Shown here piece by piece: positions 9,425 to 17,514 of a stretch of 33,476 nucleotides of DNA. The notes under the pieces are model-generated. The model had not been told where the DNA came from. It did not search any database and saw nothing but the letters and a program-made list of their open reading frames with translations. Both the position numbers and the translations under genes were made by a program. The stretch's first letter is position 1; every line of letters begins with the position of its first letter. The stretch is taken from NCBI GenBank assembly GCA_024763535.1, contig JANTFH010000021.1, forward strand, positions 1 through 33,476. Direction: 5' to 3'. This DNA is from Thermodesulfobacteriota bacterium (GTDB taxonomy: Bacteria; Desulfobacterota; Anaeroferrophillalia; Anaeroferrophillales; Tharpellaceae).

Positions 9425-9514
9425 ATGAAAATAACTTTACGATATAGTTTTACGGGCTGGTGGTGGCCGGGTGGATCCTATGTATCCGGGCGACCTCCGC
9501 AGCGGCTTGGTTAA
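9425..9514 (+). CDS. trpL: trp operon leader peptide with three tandem Trp codons
   Basis: A 29-codon frame beginning MKITLRYSFTGWWWPGG and ending at TAA 9512-9514. Codons 12-14 (9458-9466) are TGG TGG TGG. Tandem Trp codons in a short frame upstream of trpE and before a terminator are the hallmark of transcription attenuation: when charged tRNA-Trp is scarce the ribosome stalls at these codons and the downstream terminator does not form. The Trp codons lie about 85 bases before the terminator stem, a spacing like that of enterobacterial trp leaders. The Trp-codon segment (9462-9468) can pair with 9488-9495 apart from one mismatch, a candidate pause hairpin. No strong ribosome-binding site is visible, which is the main weakness. 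The sequence evidence is direct; the mechanism is by analogy with E. coli trpL. Confidence 0.78.
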   Translation: MKITLRYSFTGWWWPGGSYVSGRPPQRLG

Positions 9515-9540
9515 AACAGTGTAAAGTTAAACCGAACGTT

Positions 9541-9598
9541 GGCACCTTGAAAAAGGGTTGTGGAAGTGCTTGGGTACTTCGCCGCAACCCTTTTTTTT
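9541..9598 (+). terminator. trp attenuator terminator
   Basis: GGGTTG (9555-9560) pairs with CAACCC (9585-9590), extended by A-residues against the following eight T residues (9591-9598); an inner helix is formed by GAAGT (9563-9567) with ACTTC (9576-9580). This is an intrinsic terminator 55 bases before trpE. A competing helix, GGCACCTT (9541-9548) with AAGTGCT (9564-9570), one base bulged, would disrupt it and is a candidate antiterminator. Together with the Trp-rich leader peptide it forms an attenuator. Confidence 0.8.
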
Positions 9599-9652
9599 AT
9601 TTTAAATTCATGAAGCTGCGGCAGCAGCGCCTTAAGTTTACGGAAAAATCGT

Positions 9653-11149
9653 ATGGATGAGAAAATTTACCCGGATCGGGAGGAGTTTAAGCGACTGAGC
9701 GCAAGTTCTGATTATGTTCCGGTCTGTCGTGAGATTGTCGCTGATCTCGACACCCCGTTGACCCTTTATCACAAGCTGGCGGTGGAGGAGGAGTTCTCCT
9801 TTCTCCTGGAGAGCCTTGAGGGGGGAGAGCGCTGGGGCCGTTACAGTTTTATCGGCTACCGGCCGGCCTTGACCTTCTGTCAGCGTGAGGATGAGATTGT
9901 TATTTGTCGCGGGAGTGTGCGGGAGGTTGTAAAAAGCAGGGATCCGCTGCCGGAGCTTGCAGCCATCATGGAAAAAATGCGGCCGGCCAGGGTTCTGGGA
10001 CTGCCTGATTTCTACGGGGGCGCGGTCGGTTTTTTTTCGTTTGAGACGGTCAAGGCTTTTGAAAATATCCCGCATACCGTTGAGGCGGACGTTGAGGGGG
10101 CCGATGCCTGGTTTATGATTCCCGGTATGCTGCTGGTGCATGACAACCTGCGTCATAAACTCTCGCTTATCTGTCTGGTTGCGATCGATAAGGAAAATTC
10201 GGACGGGCAGCAATTGGATCTGCTTTATGAAGAGGCTCTGGCCGAACTTGATGCGGTCGTAAAGCGTATCCGCCGGCCCCTGAACTGGGTGGCGCCGCCC
10301 GTGGTTGCGGAAGCGCTCGAGTTTGTCTCCAATATGAGTAGGGCTCAATATCAGGAGATGGTTAAAAAGGCGGTCGATTATGTCAAGGCCGGTGATTTGA
10401 TCCAAGTGGTTCTGGCCCAGCGTTTCAAATGTCTTAAACCGCTTGACCCGACCGCTATCTACCGGGCTCTGCGCCTGATTAATCCGTCACCCTATATGTT
10501 TCATTTTAATTTCAGCGGCGAGCGTCTGATCGGCTCCTCGCCGGAGCTTTTGGTGCGTAAAGACGGGCGGCGTGTGGCCGTGCGCCCGATTGCCGGGACG
10601 CGGCCGCGTGGGGCTGGTGCCGAGGCCGATCAAAAGCTTGCCGAAGAGCTGCTTGGCGATCCCAAAGAGATTGCCGAACATATCATGCTGGTTGATTTGG
10701 GGCGTAACGATATCGGCCGGGTGGCGCAGTACGGTGAAGTCCGGGTTGAGGAGTTGATGAAGATTGAACGCTACTCCCATGTGATGCATATCGTCTCTCA
10801 TGTTGAAGGCCGGCTGCGGGATGATCTGGATATGTTCGATACGTTTCGCGCCTGTTATCCGGCCGGCACCGTGAGCGGGGCGCCCAAGGTTCGGGCTCTG
10901 GAGATTATCGATGAGCTGGAGCCGACCCGGCGCGGGCCTTATGCCGGGGCGGTTGGCTATTTTGGTTTCTCCGGGGATATGGATTTTGCGATTACGATTC
11001 GTACGGTTACGGTTAAGGATGGAATCAGCTATTTTCAGGCCGGGGCCGGGATCGTTGCCGATTCTCAGCCGGAGATGGAGTATCAGGAAACTATAAACAA
11101 GGCTTCGGCCATGCGCCGGGCGCTGGAACTGGCTGCGAAAGGCTGGTGA
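9653..11149 (+). CDS. trpE: Anthranilate synthase component I
   Basis: A 498-residue protein, the usual length. TrpE converts chorismate to anthranilate with ammonia delivered by the glutamine amidotransferase TrpG. The chorismate-binding core is intact (PIAGTRPRGA, EHIMLVDLGRNDIGRVA, PAGTVSGAPKVRALEII, YAGAVGYFGFSGDMDFAITIRT). The LLES motif at residues 51-54 is the known tryptophan feedback-inhibition site, so allosteric control is probably retained. It is a stand-alone component I: no amidotransferase domain is fused to it. It is the first structural gene after the attenuator. Unusually, trpG does not follow; a 447-base non-coding gap does. The ATG at 9653 has only a weak ribosome-binding site (ACGGAAA). 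Confidence 0.97.
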   Translation: MDEKIYPDREEFKRLSASSDYVPVCREIVADLDTPLTLYHKLAVEEEFSFLLESLEGGERWGRYSFIGYRPALTFCQREDEIVICRGSVREVVKSRDPLPELAAIMEKMRPARVLGLPDFYGGAVGFFSFETVKAFENIPHTVEADVEGADAWFMIPGMLLVHDNLRHKLSLICLVAIDKENSDGQQLDLLYEEALAELDAVVKRIRRPLNWVAPPVVAEALEFVSNMSRAQYQEMVKKAVDYVKAGDLIQVVLAQRFKCLKPLDPTAIYRALRLINPSPYMFHFNFSGERLIGSSPELLVRKDGRRVAVRPIAGTRPRGAGAEADQKLAEELLGDPKEIAEHIMLVDLGRNDIGRVAQYGEVRVEELMKIERYSHVMHIVSHVEGRLRDDLDMFDTFRACYPAGTVSGAPKVRALEIIDELEPTRRGPYAGAVGYFGFSGDMDFAITIRTVTVKDGISYFQAGAGIVADSQPEMEYQETINKASAMRRALELAAKGW

Positions 11150-11188
11150 TTTTGTAACTATTCCGTCTGACAATAACTCCGGGGCCGG

Positions 11189-11207
11189 TGGCGGCTTTTC
11201 TCCGCCA
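11189..11207 (+). repeat. Small GC-rich hairpin after trpE
   Basis: TGGCGG (11189-11194) pairs with CCGCCA (11202-11207) around a seven-base loop, 40 bases after the trpE stop. There is no T-run, so it probably protects the trpE 3' end or is part of the repeat element that follows rather than a terminator. Confidence 0.35.
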
Positions 11208-11223
11208 GGCGTTAAGATTTCTG

Positions 11224-11313
11224 TTTTTCCTTATACTCGCTTCGCCCGCATTGCAAAACTCGCTTCGCTCAAACAGTTGCAATGCTTACGGGCTCTTACT
11301 CGCATAAGAAAAA
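11224..11313. repeat. REP-like imperfect palindrome in the trpE-trpD gap
   Basis: The outer arms TTTTTCCTTAT (11224-11234) and ATAAGAAAAA (11304-11313) are complementary apart from one bulge. The inner arms GCATTGCAA (11248-11256) and TTGCAATGC (11277-11285) are perfect. ACTCGCTTCGC occurs twice (11236-11246 and 11258-11268) as a direct repeat. On the reverse strand it reads as a spurious peptide containing FERSEFC, a pattern I associate with dispersed intergenic repeats in bacterial genomes. A repetitive extragenic element is the best explanation. A further hairpin (CCCGTC 11353-11358 with GACGGG 11371-11376) follows. Confidence 0.5.
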
Positions 11314-11459
11314 CAACGAAATCATTTCCGCATCCGCTTAAGAAAACCCGCCCCCGTCCCCTCCTTAAAAGACGGGAGATATTATTGGGCTGAAAGTTAC
11401 GTAATTTTTTGCCCAGGAGGGCACAGAGGTTGTAAAAAAAAGGTAAAAATAAATTGTCT

Positions 11460-11551
11460 CAATGTGGGGATATTGCTGAGTAAAGGCGTTTCCCAGCCTT
11501 TGCGGAGCTGTGGCCCCCGTTACCGAGAGGCGAAGCCAAAACCCCGAATTG
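11460..11551 (+). ncRNA. Candidate structured RNA upstream of trpD
   Basis: A closing helix can form between CAAT and GGGG (11460-11463, 11466-11469) and CCCC and ATTG (11542-11545, 11548-11551), with a two-by-two internal loop. Inside it are the hairpin AAAGGC / GCCTTT (11482-11487 with 11496-11501), a GC-rich middle part, and GGC-GAA-GCC (11529-11537). The arrangement, a multibranched fold closed by a long stem about 45 bases before trpD, is like a riboswitch or other leader RNA. I compared it from memory with cobalamin, c-di-GMP, TPP, glycine, THF and Mn classes and found no match. It may be a real cis-element or chance pairing in GC-rich DNA. Confidence 0.3.
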
Positions 11552-11596
11552 AATAATGTTGGTTCAGGAGTTTAATCTAACAGGAGTTGAACTTAA

Positions 11597-12628
11597 ATGG
11601 ATATCAAAGTAGCAATCGCGAAAATTATTGAACGAAAATCGTTAACGGCTCCGGAGATGGAGTCGGTGATGACCCAGATTATGACCGGCGGTGCGACCCC
11701 GGCCCAGATTGGTGCCCTGATTACCGGTTTGCGGATGAAAGGGGAGATCGTTGACGAGATTGCCGGGGCCGCCCGGATCATGCGCCGGCGGGCGACCCGG
11801 ATTGAAACTGGAATTGATCTTGATGAAGAGACCGCGGTCTTGGTCGATACCTGCGGGACCGGAGGTGATTCCAGTCATACCTTTAATATTTCGACCGTAA
11901 CCGCTCTGGTTGCCGCCGGGGCCGGGCTCAAGGTGGCCAAGCATGGAAACCGCTCGGTCTCCAGCAGCTGCGGCAGCGCCGATGTTCTTAAAGCCCTGGG
12001 TGTAAATCTGGAGTTGCCTCCGGAAAAGGTGGCGCAGTCGGTCAAAGAGGTCGGCATCGGTTTTCTCTTTGCTCCGCTTCTGCACGGGGCGATGAAATAT
12101 GCGATCGGCCCCCGGCGTGAGATCGGGGTGCGGACAATCTTTAATCTATTAGGGCCCCTGACCAATCCGGCCGGTGCCAATGTGCAGCTGCTCGGAGTTT
12201 ACGACGCTGAGCGGGTGCTGACTCTGGCTGAAGTTTTAAGGGATCTCGGCAGCCGCCGGGCTATGGTCGTACACGGTGCCGGCGGTCTCGACGAGCTCAG
12301 TCTGGCCGGTGAAAACCGGATTGCCTGGCTCAAGGACAGTACGATCAAAGAGTTTACTCTGACTCCGGCAGACGCCGGTCTCAAGGAGGCGCCGTTGACA
12401 GCTCTTGTCGGTGGAGATCCTGAGTTCAATGCCGGTTTGGTATTAAAAATTCTCAATGGCGAAACCGGGCCGCAGCGGGATGTGGTACTCTTGAACAGTG
12501 CCGCCCTTTTTGTCTGCGCCGGGCTGGTTGATGATTTTTGCCGCGGGGTTGAACTGGCGGCAACGGTTATCGACGAGGGCCGGGCCCGGCGAAAACTTGC
12601 GGAGTTGATTGAATTCAGCAACAGTTAA
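11597..12628 (+). CDS. trpD: Anthranilate phosphoribosyltransferase
   Basis: A 343-residue stand-alone TrpD that transfers phosphoribose from PRPP to anthranilate, the second step of tryptophan synthesis. Visible motifs are the PRPP/metal-binding DTCGTGGDSSHTFNIST, KHGNRSVSSSCGSADVLKALGV and GPLTNPAG, in the normal order. There is no TrpG domain fused at its N-terminus, which is the other common place to find the amidotransferase. The ATG at 11597 follows an AGGAG ribosome-binding site. Its stop codon (12626-12628) is 17 bases from the trpC start, so trpD and the genes after it are tightly coupled. Confidence 0.97.
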   Translation: MDIKVAIAKIIERKSLTAPEMESVMTQIMTGGATPAQIGALITGLRMKGEIVDEIAGAARIMRRRATRIETGIDLDEETAVLVDTCGTGGDSSHTFNISTVTALVAAGAGLKVAKHGNRSVSSSCGSADVLKALGVNLELPPEKVAQSVKEVGIGFLFAPLLHGAMKYAIGPRREIGVRTIFNLLGPLTNPAGANVQLLGVYDAERVLTLAEVLRDLGSRRAMVVHGAGGLDELSLAGENRIAWLKDSTIKEFTLTPADAGLKEAPLTALVGGDPEFNAGLVLKILNGETGPQRDVVLLNSAALFVCAGLVDDFCRGVELAATVIDEGRARRKLAELIEFSNS

Positions 12629-12645
12629 TGATAGAGGAGAATTCT

Positions 12646-13443
12646 GTGTCTGTACTGGAAAAAATTATTGCGGTTAAGCATCAGGAAGTTACTGAACTTA
12701 AAAAAAACGGCCTTGATGCCGTCAGAGCCAGGTTTGGAGAGTATGAGCGCGGTCCCCGGCGTTCACTCAAAAAATCTCTGGCAAAGATTCCGGCGCTATC
12801 TTCTCAACCCAATATCATCGCCGAGATCAAAAAAGCCTCACCCTCGGCTGGTCTTCTGCGGGTAGATTTTGATCCGCTTGAGTTGGCTGAAAGCTATCAG
12901 CAGGCCGGTGCGGCGGCAATTTCGATTGTGACTGACAAGCCGTTTTTTCAAGGTTCTCTTACCTGGCTGCCGCAGGTGCGGCCGTTGGTTGAGCTGCCGA
13001 TTTTGCGCAAAGAGTTTATTGTTGACCCGATTCAGATCGAAGAGAGCCGGATTGCGGGAGCCGACGCGATTCTGCTCATAGCTTCAGTTCTAAGCGAAGC
13101 TGAACTTGAAAAGTTTCAGGAACGGGCGGCGGAACTTGATCTGGAATGTCTGGTTGAGGTGCGCGATCTTGAAGATGCCGCCAAAGTTTGCGAAGTCGGG
13201 GCCCCGCTGGTCGGAATCAATAATCGAAATCTTGCTGATTTCAGTATTGATCTGGATACCAGTATCGATTTGCTGAAACATCTTCCCGATACCTCCCTGA
13301 TTGTCAGTGAAAGCGGCATCGAAAAAGCCGCTGATATTAAAAAACTCCAAGTCGCCGGGATCAACGCCTTTCTGATTGGCAGCAGTCTGGTTAAAGCCGG
13401 GGAAAACCGGCGGAAATTGCTGCAGGAGCTGATGGCTGAGTAA
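12646..13443 (+). CDS. trpC: Indole-3-glycerol phosphate synthase
   Basis: A 265-residue TIM-barrel enzyme that closes the indole ring from carboxyphenylamino-deoxyribulose phosphate. Family motifs are SVLEKIIAVKHQEV at the N-terminus, IIAEIKKASPSAG with the catalytic lysine, ILRKEFIVDPIQI, GINNRNL, VSESGI and FLIGSSLV. I chose a GTG start at 12646, six bases after GAGGAG, because it gives the standard N-terminus; an ATG at 12628 overlapping the trpD stop would add six residues without a better ribosome site. It overlaps trpF by one base, implying translational coupling. It is not fused to TrpF, unlike in enterobacteria. Confidence 0.95.
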   Translation: MSVLEKIIAVKHQEVTELKKNGLDAVRARFGEYERGPRRSLKKSLAKIPALSSQPNIIAEIKKASPSAGLLRVDFDPLELAESYQQAGAAAISIVTDKPFFQGSLTWLPQVRPLVELPILRKEFIVDPIQIEESRIAGADAILLIASVLSEAELEKFQERAAELDLECLVEVRDLEDAAKVCEVGAPLVGINNRNLADFSIDLDTSIDLLKHLPDTSLIVSESGIEKAADIKKLQVAGINAFLIGSSLVKAGENRRKLLQELMAE

Positions 13444-14081
13444 TGAGTACGAAAATAAAAATATGCGGTTTGACCCGGATTGAAGATGTAGAGTTCGCGG
13501 CCGCGGCGGGAGCGGATCTTTTGGGTTTTGTCTTTGCCGAAAGTCCGCGCCGGGTGATGCCGGAGAAGGTTGTGACGCTTTGTCGCGATTTGCCGGATAA
13601 GGTTTTGAAAGTCGGGGTTTTTGTTGACGCGCCGCTTAACGAAATTAAAGATATAGCCGCTTTTTGCCAGCTTGATCTTCTCCAGTTGCATGGTTTGGAG
13701 GATGAGGCCTACTGCGCGGCCTTAAACGGCTTTAACCTGATTAAGGTGTTACGTCCGGGCGGGCCGCAGAGTTTAATAAAACCTGCCTCCGGAAGTTTCT
13801 GGGCGACCCTGCTCGATACCTGGCTGCCGGATCAGCCCGGCGGCTCCGGCCGGGTTTTTGACTGGCGGCTGGCGGCACCCTTTGCCGGGTCAAGATTTTT
13901 TCTGGCCGGTGGTTTAAGTGTCGATAATGTTCAGACAGCAATCCGGCAAACCCGGCCCTTCGGCGTCGATGTCAGCTCCGGCGTCGAAGCCGCCCCCGGA
14001 ATTAAAGATCAGATGAAAATGAAAAATTTTATTTCAATGGTTAGAAAAACAAAAATCACTTCTGATCTCTCGCAGAGATGA
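13443..14081 (+). CDS. trpF: Phosphoribosylanthranilate isomerase
   Basis: A 212-residue TIM-barrel enzyme performing the Amadori rearrangement of phosphoribosylanthranilate. KICGLTRIEDVEFAAAAGAD at the N-terminus includes the catalytic cysteine; LLQLHG, the LLDTW aspartate region, FFLAGGLSVDNV (phosphate binding) and GVDVSSGVE are all present. The start ATG overlaps the trpC stop (TAATG), a coupled arrangement. The C-terminus carries a short extra tail rich in lysine after the usual KDQMKMKNFI helix, which is not unusual. It is 45 bases ahead of trpB. Confidence 0.96.
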   Translation: MSTKIKICGLTRIEDVEFAAAAGADLLGFVFAESPRRVMPEKVVTLCRDLPDKVLKVGVFVDAPLNEIKDIAAFCQLDLLQLHGLEDEAYCAALNGFNLIKVLRPGGPQSLIKPASGSFWATLLDTWLPDQPGGSGRVFDWRLAAPFAGSRFFLAGGLSVDNVQTAIRQTRPFGVDVSSGVEAAPGIKDQMKMKNFISMVRKTKITSDLSQR

Positions 14082-14126
14082 GATGCATCTATTAAATCAG
14101 TTGTAAAATAATTTAAGACAGGTGAA

Positions 14127-15332
14127 ATGATGAGTACGGAAATTTTTGCAGTTCCCGATGACCGGGGTTATTTTGGTGTTTTCGGGGGCCGCTTTGTGCC
14201 GGAAACCCTGATTGCGGCCCTTGATGAATTAAACAGCGCCTGGGAGAGGTTTCGCCATGATGCCGATTTTCAGGAGGAACTTGAAGGCTGGCTTAAGGAT
14301 TATTGCGGCCGGCCGACGCCGCTCTATCGGGCCCGGAAACTTGAGGCTGAGCTTGATATCAAAGAGATCTATCTTAAACGAGAGGATCTGGCCCACACTG
14401 GGGCCCACAAGATAAATAATACCATCGGTCAGGCTTTACTTGCCTGCAGGATGGGAAAGCGGCGGCTGATTGCCGAAACCGGAGCCGGTCAGCACGGTGT
14501 GGCCACGGCTACGGCGGCGGCCCTGTTTGGTCTGGACTGCGAAGTCTATATGGGAGAGAAAGATATCGAACGCCAGGCCATGAATGTCTATCGCATGGAG
14601 CTTTTGGGGGCGAAAGTGATTCCCGTGTCTTCCGGCAGCCGCACCTTAAAGGATGCCACGAATGAGGCCATTCGCGATTGGGTCACCAATGTTGGCGACA
14701 CTCACTATATCATCGGTTCGGTTGTCGGGCCGCATCCCTATCCGGCGATGGTGCGTGATTTTCAGCGGGTTATCGGGGTTGAAACCCGGCGCCAGATTTT
14801 AGCGATAAATGATCTCCTGCCGGATGTAATCTTTGCCTGTGTCGGCGGCGGCAGTAATGCGATTGGAATTTTCCATCCCTTTTTGGAGGATGATCTGCAG
14901 CTGGTTGGGGTTGAGGCGGCCGGCACCGGGATCGCGAGCGGTGCCCATTCAGCTCCGCTCTCGGCCGGTCGGCCCGGGGTGCTGCATGGTTCGATGAGTT
15001 ATCTTCTGCAGACTGAAGACGGGCAGATCAAGGAGGCTCATTCAATTTCGGCCGGTCTCGATTATCCCGGGGTCGGGCCCGAACACAGTTTTCTTAAAGA
15101 TACGGGCCGGGCGCAATATATCTCGGTAACCGATGCCGAGGCCCTTGAGGCGCTGCGTCTTTTATGCCGGGTCGAAGGAATTATTCCCGCTTTAGAGAGT
15201 GCTCATGCTTTAGCCGGGGTGATGCTCGAGGCGGAACGTCTCCGGGATAAGGTGGTCGTCATCAATCTTTCCGGCCGGGGCGATAAGGATGTCGCGACGC
15301 TGGCGAATCTGGAAGCGGGGGAGGGTAAGTGA
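14127..15332 (+). CDS. trpB: Tryptophan synthase beta subunit
   Basis: A 401-residue PLP enzyme that joins indole to serine. The PLP lysine is in HTGAHKINN (Lys95 counting from the first of two adjacent ATG codons). Other features are [17 protein letters not shown], the PLP phosphate-binding glycine loop GGGSNAIG and the C-terminal SGRGDKD. Together these mark the TrpB1 form that pairs with TrpA, not TrpB2. The start may be 14127 or 14130; the site ACAGGTGA lies close upstream of both. It ends overlapping the trpA start, consistent with equimolar synthesis of the alpha2-beta2 complex. Confidence 0.97.
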   Translation: MMSTEIFAVPDDRGYFGVFGGRFVPETLIAALDELNSAWERFRHDADFQEELEGWLKDYCGRPTPLYRARKLEAELDIKEIYLKREDLAHTGAHKINNTIGQALLACRMGKRRLIAETGAGQHGVATATAAALFGLDCEVYMGEKDIERQAMNVYRMELLGAKVIPVSSGSRTLKDATNEAIRDWVTNVGDTHYIIGSVVGPHPYPAMVRDFQRVIGVETRRQILAINDLLPDVIFACVGGGSNAIGIFHPFLEDDLQLVGVEAAGTGIASGAHSAPLSAGRPGVLHGSMSYLLQTEDGQIKEAHSISAGLDYPGVGPEHSFLKDTGRAQYISVTDAEALEALRLLCRVEGIIPALESAHALAGVMLEAERLRDKVVVINLSGRGDKDVATLANLEAGEGK

Positions 15333-16150
15333 TGTCAAGATTAGAGAAAAAATTTAAGCAACTGCAAGACTCCGGTCGCAAAGGTCTGATAACTTTTATT
15401 ACCGCCGGTGACCCCGATCTTGAGGCGACCTGCGCTCTGGTGGAGACGCTGGCGGCGGCCGGAGCCGACGTGGTTGAACTCGGCGTTCCTTTCTCCGACC
15501 CCTTAGCCGACGGCCCGACGATTCAGAAAGCCTCGGGCCGGGCCCTGAAACAGGGGGTGACCTTAAAGAAAATCCTGGAAACAGTTATTGAAATCCGCCG
15601 CCGCAGCGATATTCCTCTGGTTTTGATGTCCTATTACAACCCGATTTTCAGCTATAATCTGGAAAGGTTCGTTGCCGATGCCGTCAGTGCCGGGGTTGAC
15701 GGCGTGATTGTTCCGGATTTGCCATTGGAAGAATCTCTGCCGTTGCGTAATCTGGCTGCCGGGAGGTTGGCGGTGGTGCCGCTGGCGGCACCGACCACGG
15801 CGGAGGCCCGGCTTCAGGAAATTGTTGCCGCCGGCAGCGGTTTCCTCTACTATGTAACCGTTACCGGAATAACCGGTGCCCGTAGCGATTTGCCGCCGGA
15901 GTTGACCGCGACTCTGGATCGGGTTAAAAAAATTGCCGCCGATCTGCCGCTGGCGGCCGGTTTCGGGATCTCCACGCCGGAACAGGCCAGACTTGTCGGT
16001 AAGCATAGTGATGCGGTAATCGTCGGCAGTGCTCTGGTCGAGATTATCAGCCGCTCGGGGGGCGGAGCCGCGGGCCGCAGAGAACTGTTCGATTTTGTTG
16101 AAAGTTTACGCCGTTCTCTGGATGCCGTCGCGATACCCTGTGTCTCTTGA
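15332..16150 (+). CDS. trpA: Tryptophan synthase alpha subunit
   Basis: A 272-residue TIM-barrel subunit that cleaves indole-3-glycerol phosphate and channels indole to TrpB. The catalytic residues are in place: Glu49 in DVVELGVPFSDP and Asp60 in LADGPTIQKAS. PLVLMSYYNPI, GVDGVIVPDLPLEE, and the phosphate-binding GFGIS and GSALVE also match. The ATG at 15332 overlaps the trpB stop by one base (TGATG) and has GGGAGG upstream; an in-frame GTG three bases earlier is possible. It is the last trp gene. No intrinsic terminator is visible before the next gene 62 bases on, so read-through into the sulfur cluster is possible. Confidence 0.97.
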   Translation: MSRLEKKFKQLQDSGRKGLITFITAGDPDLEATCALVETLAAAGADVVELGVPFSDPLADGPTIQKASGRALKQGVTLKKILETVIEIRRRSDIPLVLMSYYNPIFSYNLERFVADAVSAGVDGVIVPDLPLEESLPLRNLAAGRLAVVPLAAPTTAEARLQEIVAAGSGFLYYVTVTGITGARSDLPPELTATLDRVKKIAADLPLAAGFGISTPEQARLVGKHSDAVIVGSALVEIISRSGGGAAGRRELFDFVESLRRSLDAVAIPCVS

Positions 16151-16212
16151 TTTGAGCGGTTGAGAAAAAATCGCTTCAGAGAAGGCATTATACTTGACAA
16201 GGTTATTGGGTT

Positions 16213-16989
16213 ATGGCAATAGAAGAAAAGCAACCGCATCCGCACAGTTATCGGGAACGGAGTTACAGAGGTCTGGTTGGTGACGGAGGCCTCTCTTTTG
16301 CGGTTCGGATTGAGGAGAGTGATCTCTGGATAAATATTCTCCAGCCGGAGGATAAAATCGACTGGGAAAGCCTGACCTCTGAGCGTCTGTTGCATTATCG
16401 TACCCAGCTAAAGGCCTTTTTGCAGCGCTATCCGGACTGGGGCAGCAGTTTAAGCCCGGTGCCGGCGGCTGATTATCCGTTTGCGCCTTCTCTGGTGCGA
16501 GGCATGATGACTGCTTCGAGCCTGGCACAAGTCGGTCCCATGGCAGCGGTTGCCGGAGCTTTGGCTGAGGTCGTCGGTCGTGATCTAAGCCGGCATGCGG
16601 CCGGGGTCGTAGTTGAAAACGGCGGCGATATATTTTTGACCGGGAAACGCGAGTACCGTCTTGCGATTTTTGCCGGGACTTCGCCGCTGAGCAGCCGGCT
16701 GGGGATAAAAATTGAAAATTCCCGGCCATTCAGCTGCGGTGTCTGCACCTCATCCGGCCGCGTTGGCCACTCCCTAAGTATGGGCCTGGCTGATGCCGTG
16801 ACGATTGTTGCTGAAAGCGGAGCTTTAGCCGATGCCGTGGCGACGGCGACGGCCAATACCGTGCAGCTTAAAAATGATCTGCCGGTGGCCGTGGAGAAAG
16901 CTCTGGCGATTGAAGGGGTCAGCGGGGCAGTGGCGGTTTGCGGGGATGGTTGTGCCGCCGGGGGGCAGCTGGAACTGATCAATTTATAG
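16213..16989 (+). CDS. UPF0280 (COG2122, ApbE-like) family protein
   Basis: A 258-residue protein of the UPF0280 family, related in fold to the FMN transferase ApbE. Typical parts are the N-terminal HPHSYRERSYRGLVG, MTASSLAQVGPMAAVAGALAE, VVENGGDIFL, CGVCTSSGRVGHSLSMGLADAV and the end AVAVCGDGCAAGGQLELI. It has no signal peptide, so it is cytoplasmic, unlike true ApbE. In methanogens a protein of this family is implicated, with a DUF39 protein and a NIL-ferredoxin, in making homocysteine from aspartate semialdehyde and sulfide. The next gene here is exactly a NIL-ferredoxin, which supports the same role; no DUF39 gene is visible in the window. The biochemical function of the family is not settled. 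Confidence 0.88.
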   Translation: MAIEEKQPHPHSYRERSYRGLVGDGGLSFAVRIEESDLWINILQPEDKIDWESLTSERLLHYRTQLKAFLQRYPDWGSSLSPVPAADYPFAPSLVRGMMTASSLAQVGPMAAVAGALAEVVGRDLSRHAAGVVVENGGDIFLTGKREYRLAIFAGTSPLSSRLGIKIENSRPFSCGVCTSSGRVGHSLSMGLADAVTIVAESGALADAVATATANTVQLKNDLPVAVEKALAIEGVSGAVAVCGDGCAAGGQLELINL

Positions 16990-17109
16990 CATTGTTGCTG
17001 ACTGTAAGCCATTGCTGCGGGAGATTTCTGCCTCGATACTGATTTGCCCGGAACATTTTGTAATCTGCACGGCCGCTCTTCAGGGCGCGGTCATAAACTC
17101 AGGGATTTT

Positions 17110-17514
17110 ATGAAACGTATCTATGTTCTGCATTTTACTCAGAGCAATTATGATAAGCCGATTGTCTATCAGCTCATAAAAAATTATGATCTGATCATCA
17201 ATATTCTGCGGGCTGTAATCCTGCCGCGTAAAGAGAGTTATCTGGTGCTCGAGATTGAGGGCGAAGAGGAGCTTATCAATCAGGGGCTTGATTACCTGCG
17301 GGAGAGTCAGGTCGCGGTTGAGTCAATTCGGAAAAGTGTTAAACGGAATGAGGAAATTTGTACCAGTTGCGGAGCCTGTACGGCGATTTGTCCGGTTGGA
17401 GCCCTCTATATTGAGCGGCCTTCAATGAAGGTTCTTTTCGCGCCTGAAAAATGCAGTGCCTGTGGTCTCTGCGTCAACGTCTGCCCACCCCGGGCTATGG
17501 AGGTAAACTTTTGA
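17110..17514 (+). CDS. NIL-domain 4Fe-4S ferredoxin
   Basis: A 134-residue protein: a NIL domain (about residues 1-72, as found at the end of methionine importer ATPases) followed by two 4Fe-4S motifs, CTSCGACTAICP and CSACGLCVNVCP. The start MKRIYVLHF at 17110 is preferred to an upstream frame opening at 17044 because it begins the NIL domain and follows AGGGA. Proteins of this design act with DUF39 proteins in sulfide-dependent homocysteine formation in methanogens, probably supplying electrons or handling sulfur. It lies between UPF0280 and an Rrf2 regulator whose start overlaps its stop codon, indicating co-translation. Confidence 0.88.
   Translation: MKRIYVLHFTQSNYDKPIVYQLIKNYDLIINILRAVILPRKESYLVLEIEGEEELINQGLDYLRESQVAVESIRKSVKRNEEICTSCGACTAICPVGALYIERPSMKVLFAPEKCSACGLCVNVCPPRAMEVNF

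Noticed and set aside
9259-9447. A 62-codon frame upstream of the trp leader
   Set aside because: Its TTG start lacks a spaced ribosome site, the composition is unlike neighbouring genes, and it overlaps the trp promoter region and the leader peptide.
9425-9652. T-box riboswitch in the trp leader
   Set aside because: No T-box consensus or specifier loop is visible; tandem Trp codons in a peptide plus a terminator explain the region better.
9638-10405. A 255-codon frame on the strand opposite trpE
   Set aside because: It is antisense to a well-conserved gene; GC-rich codons of trpE create long open frames on the reverse strand.
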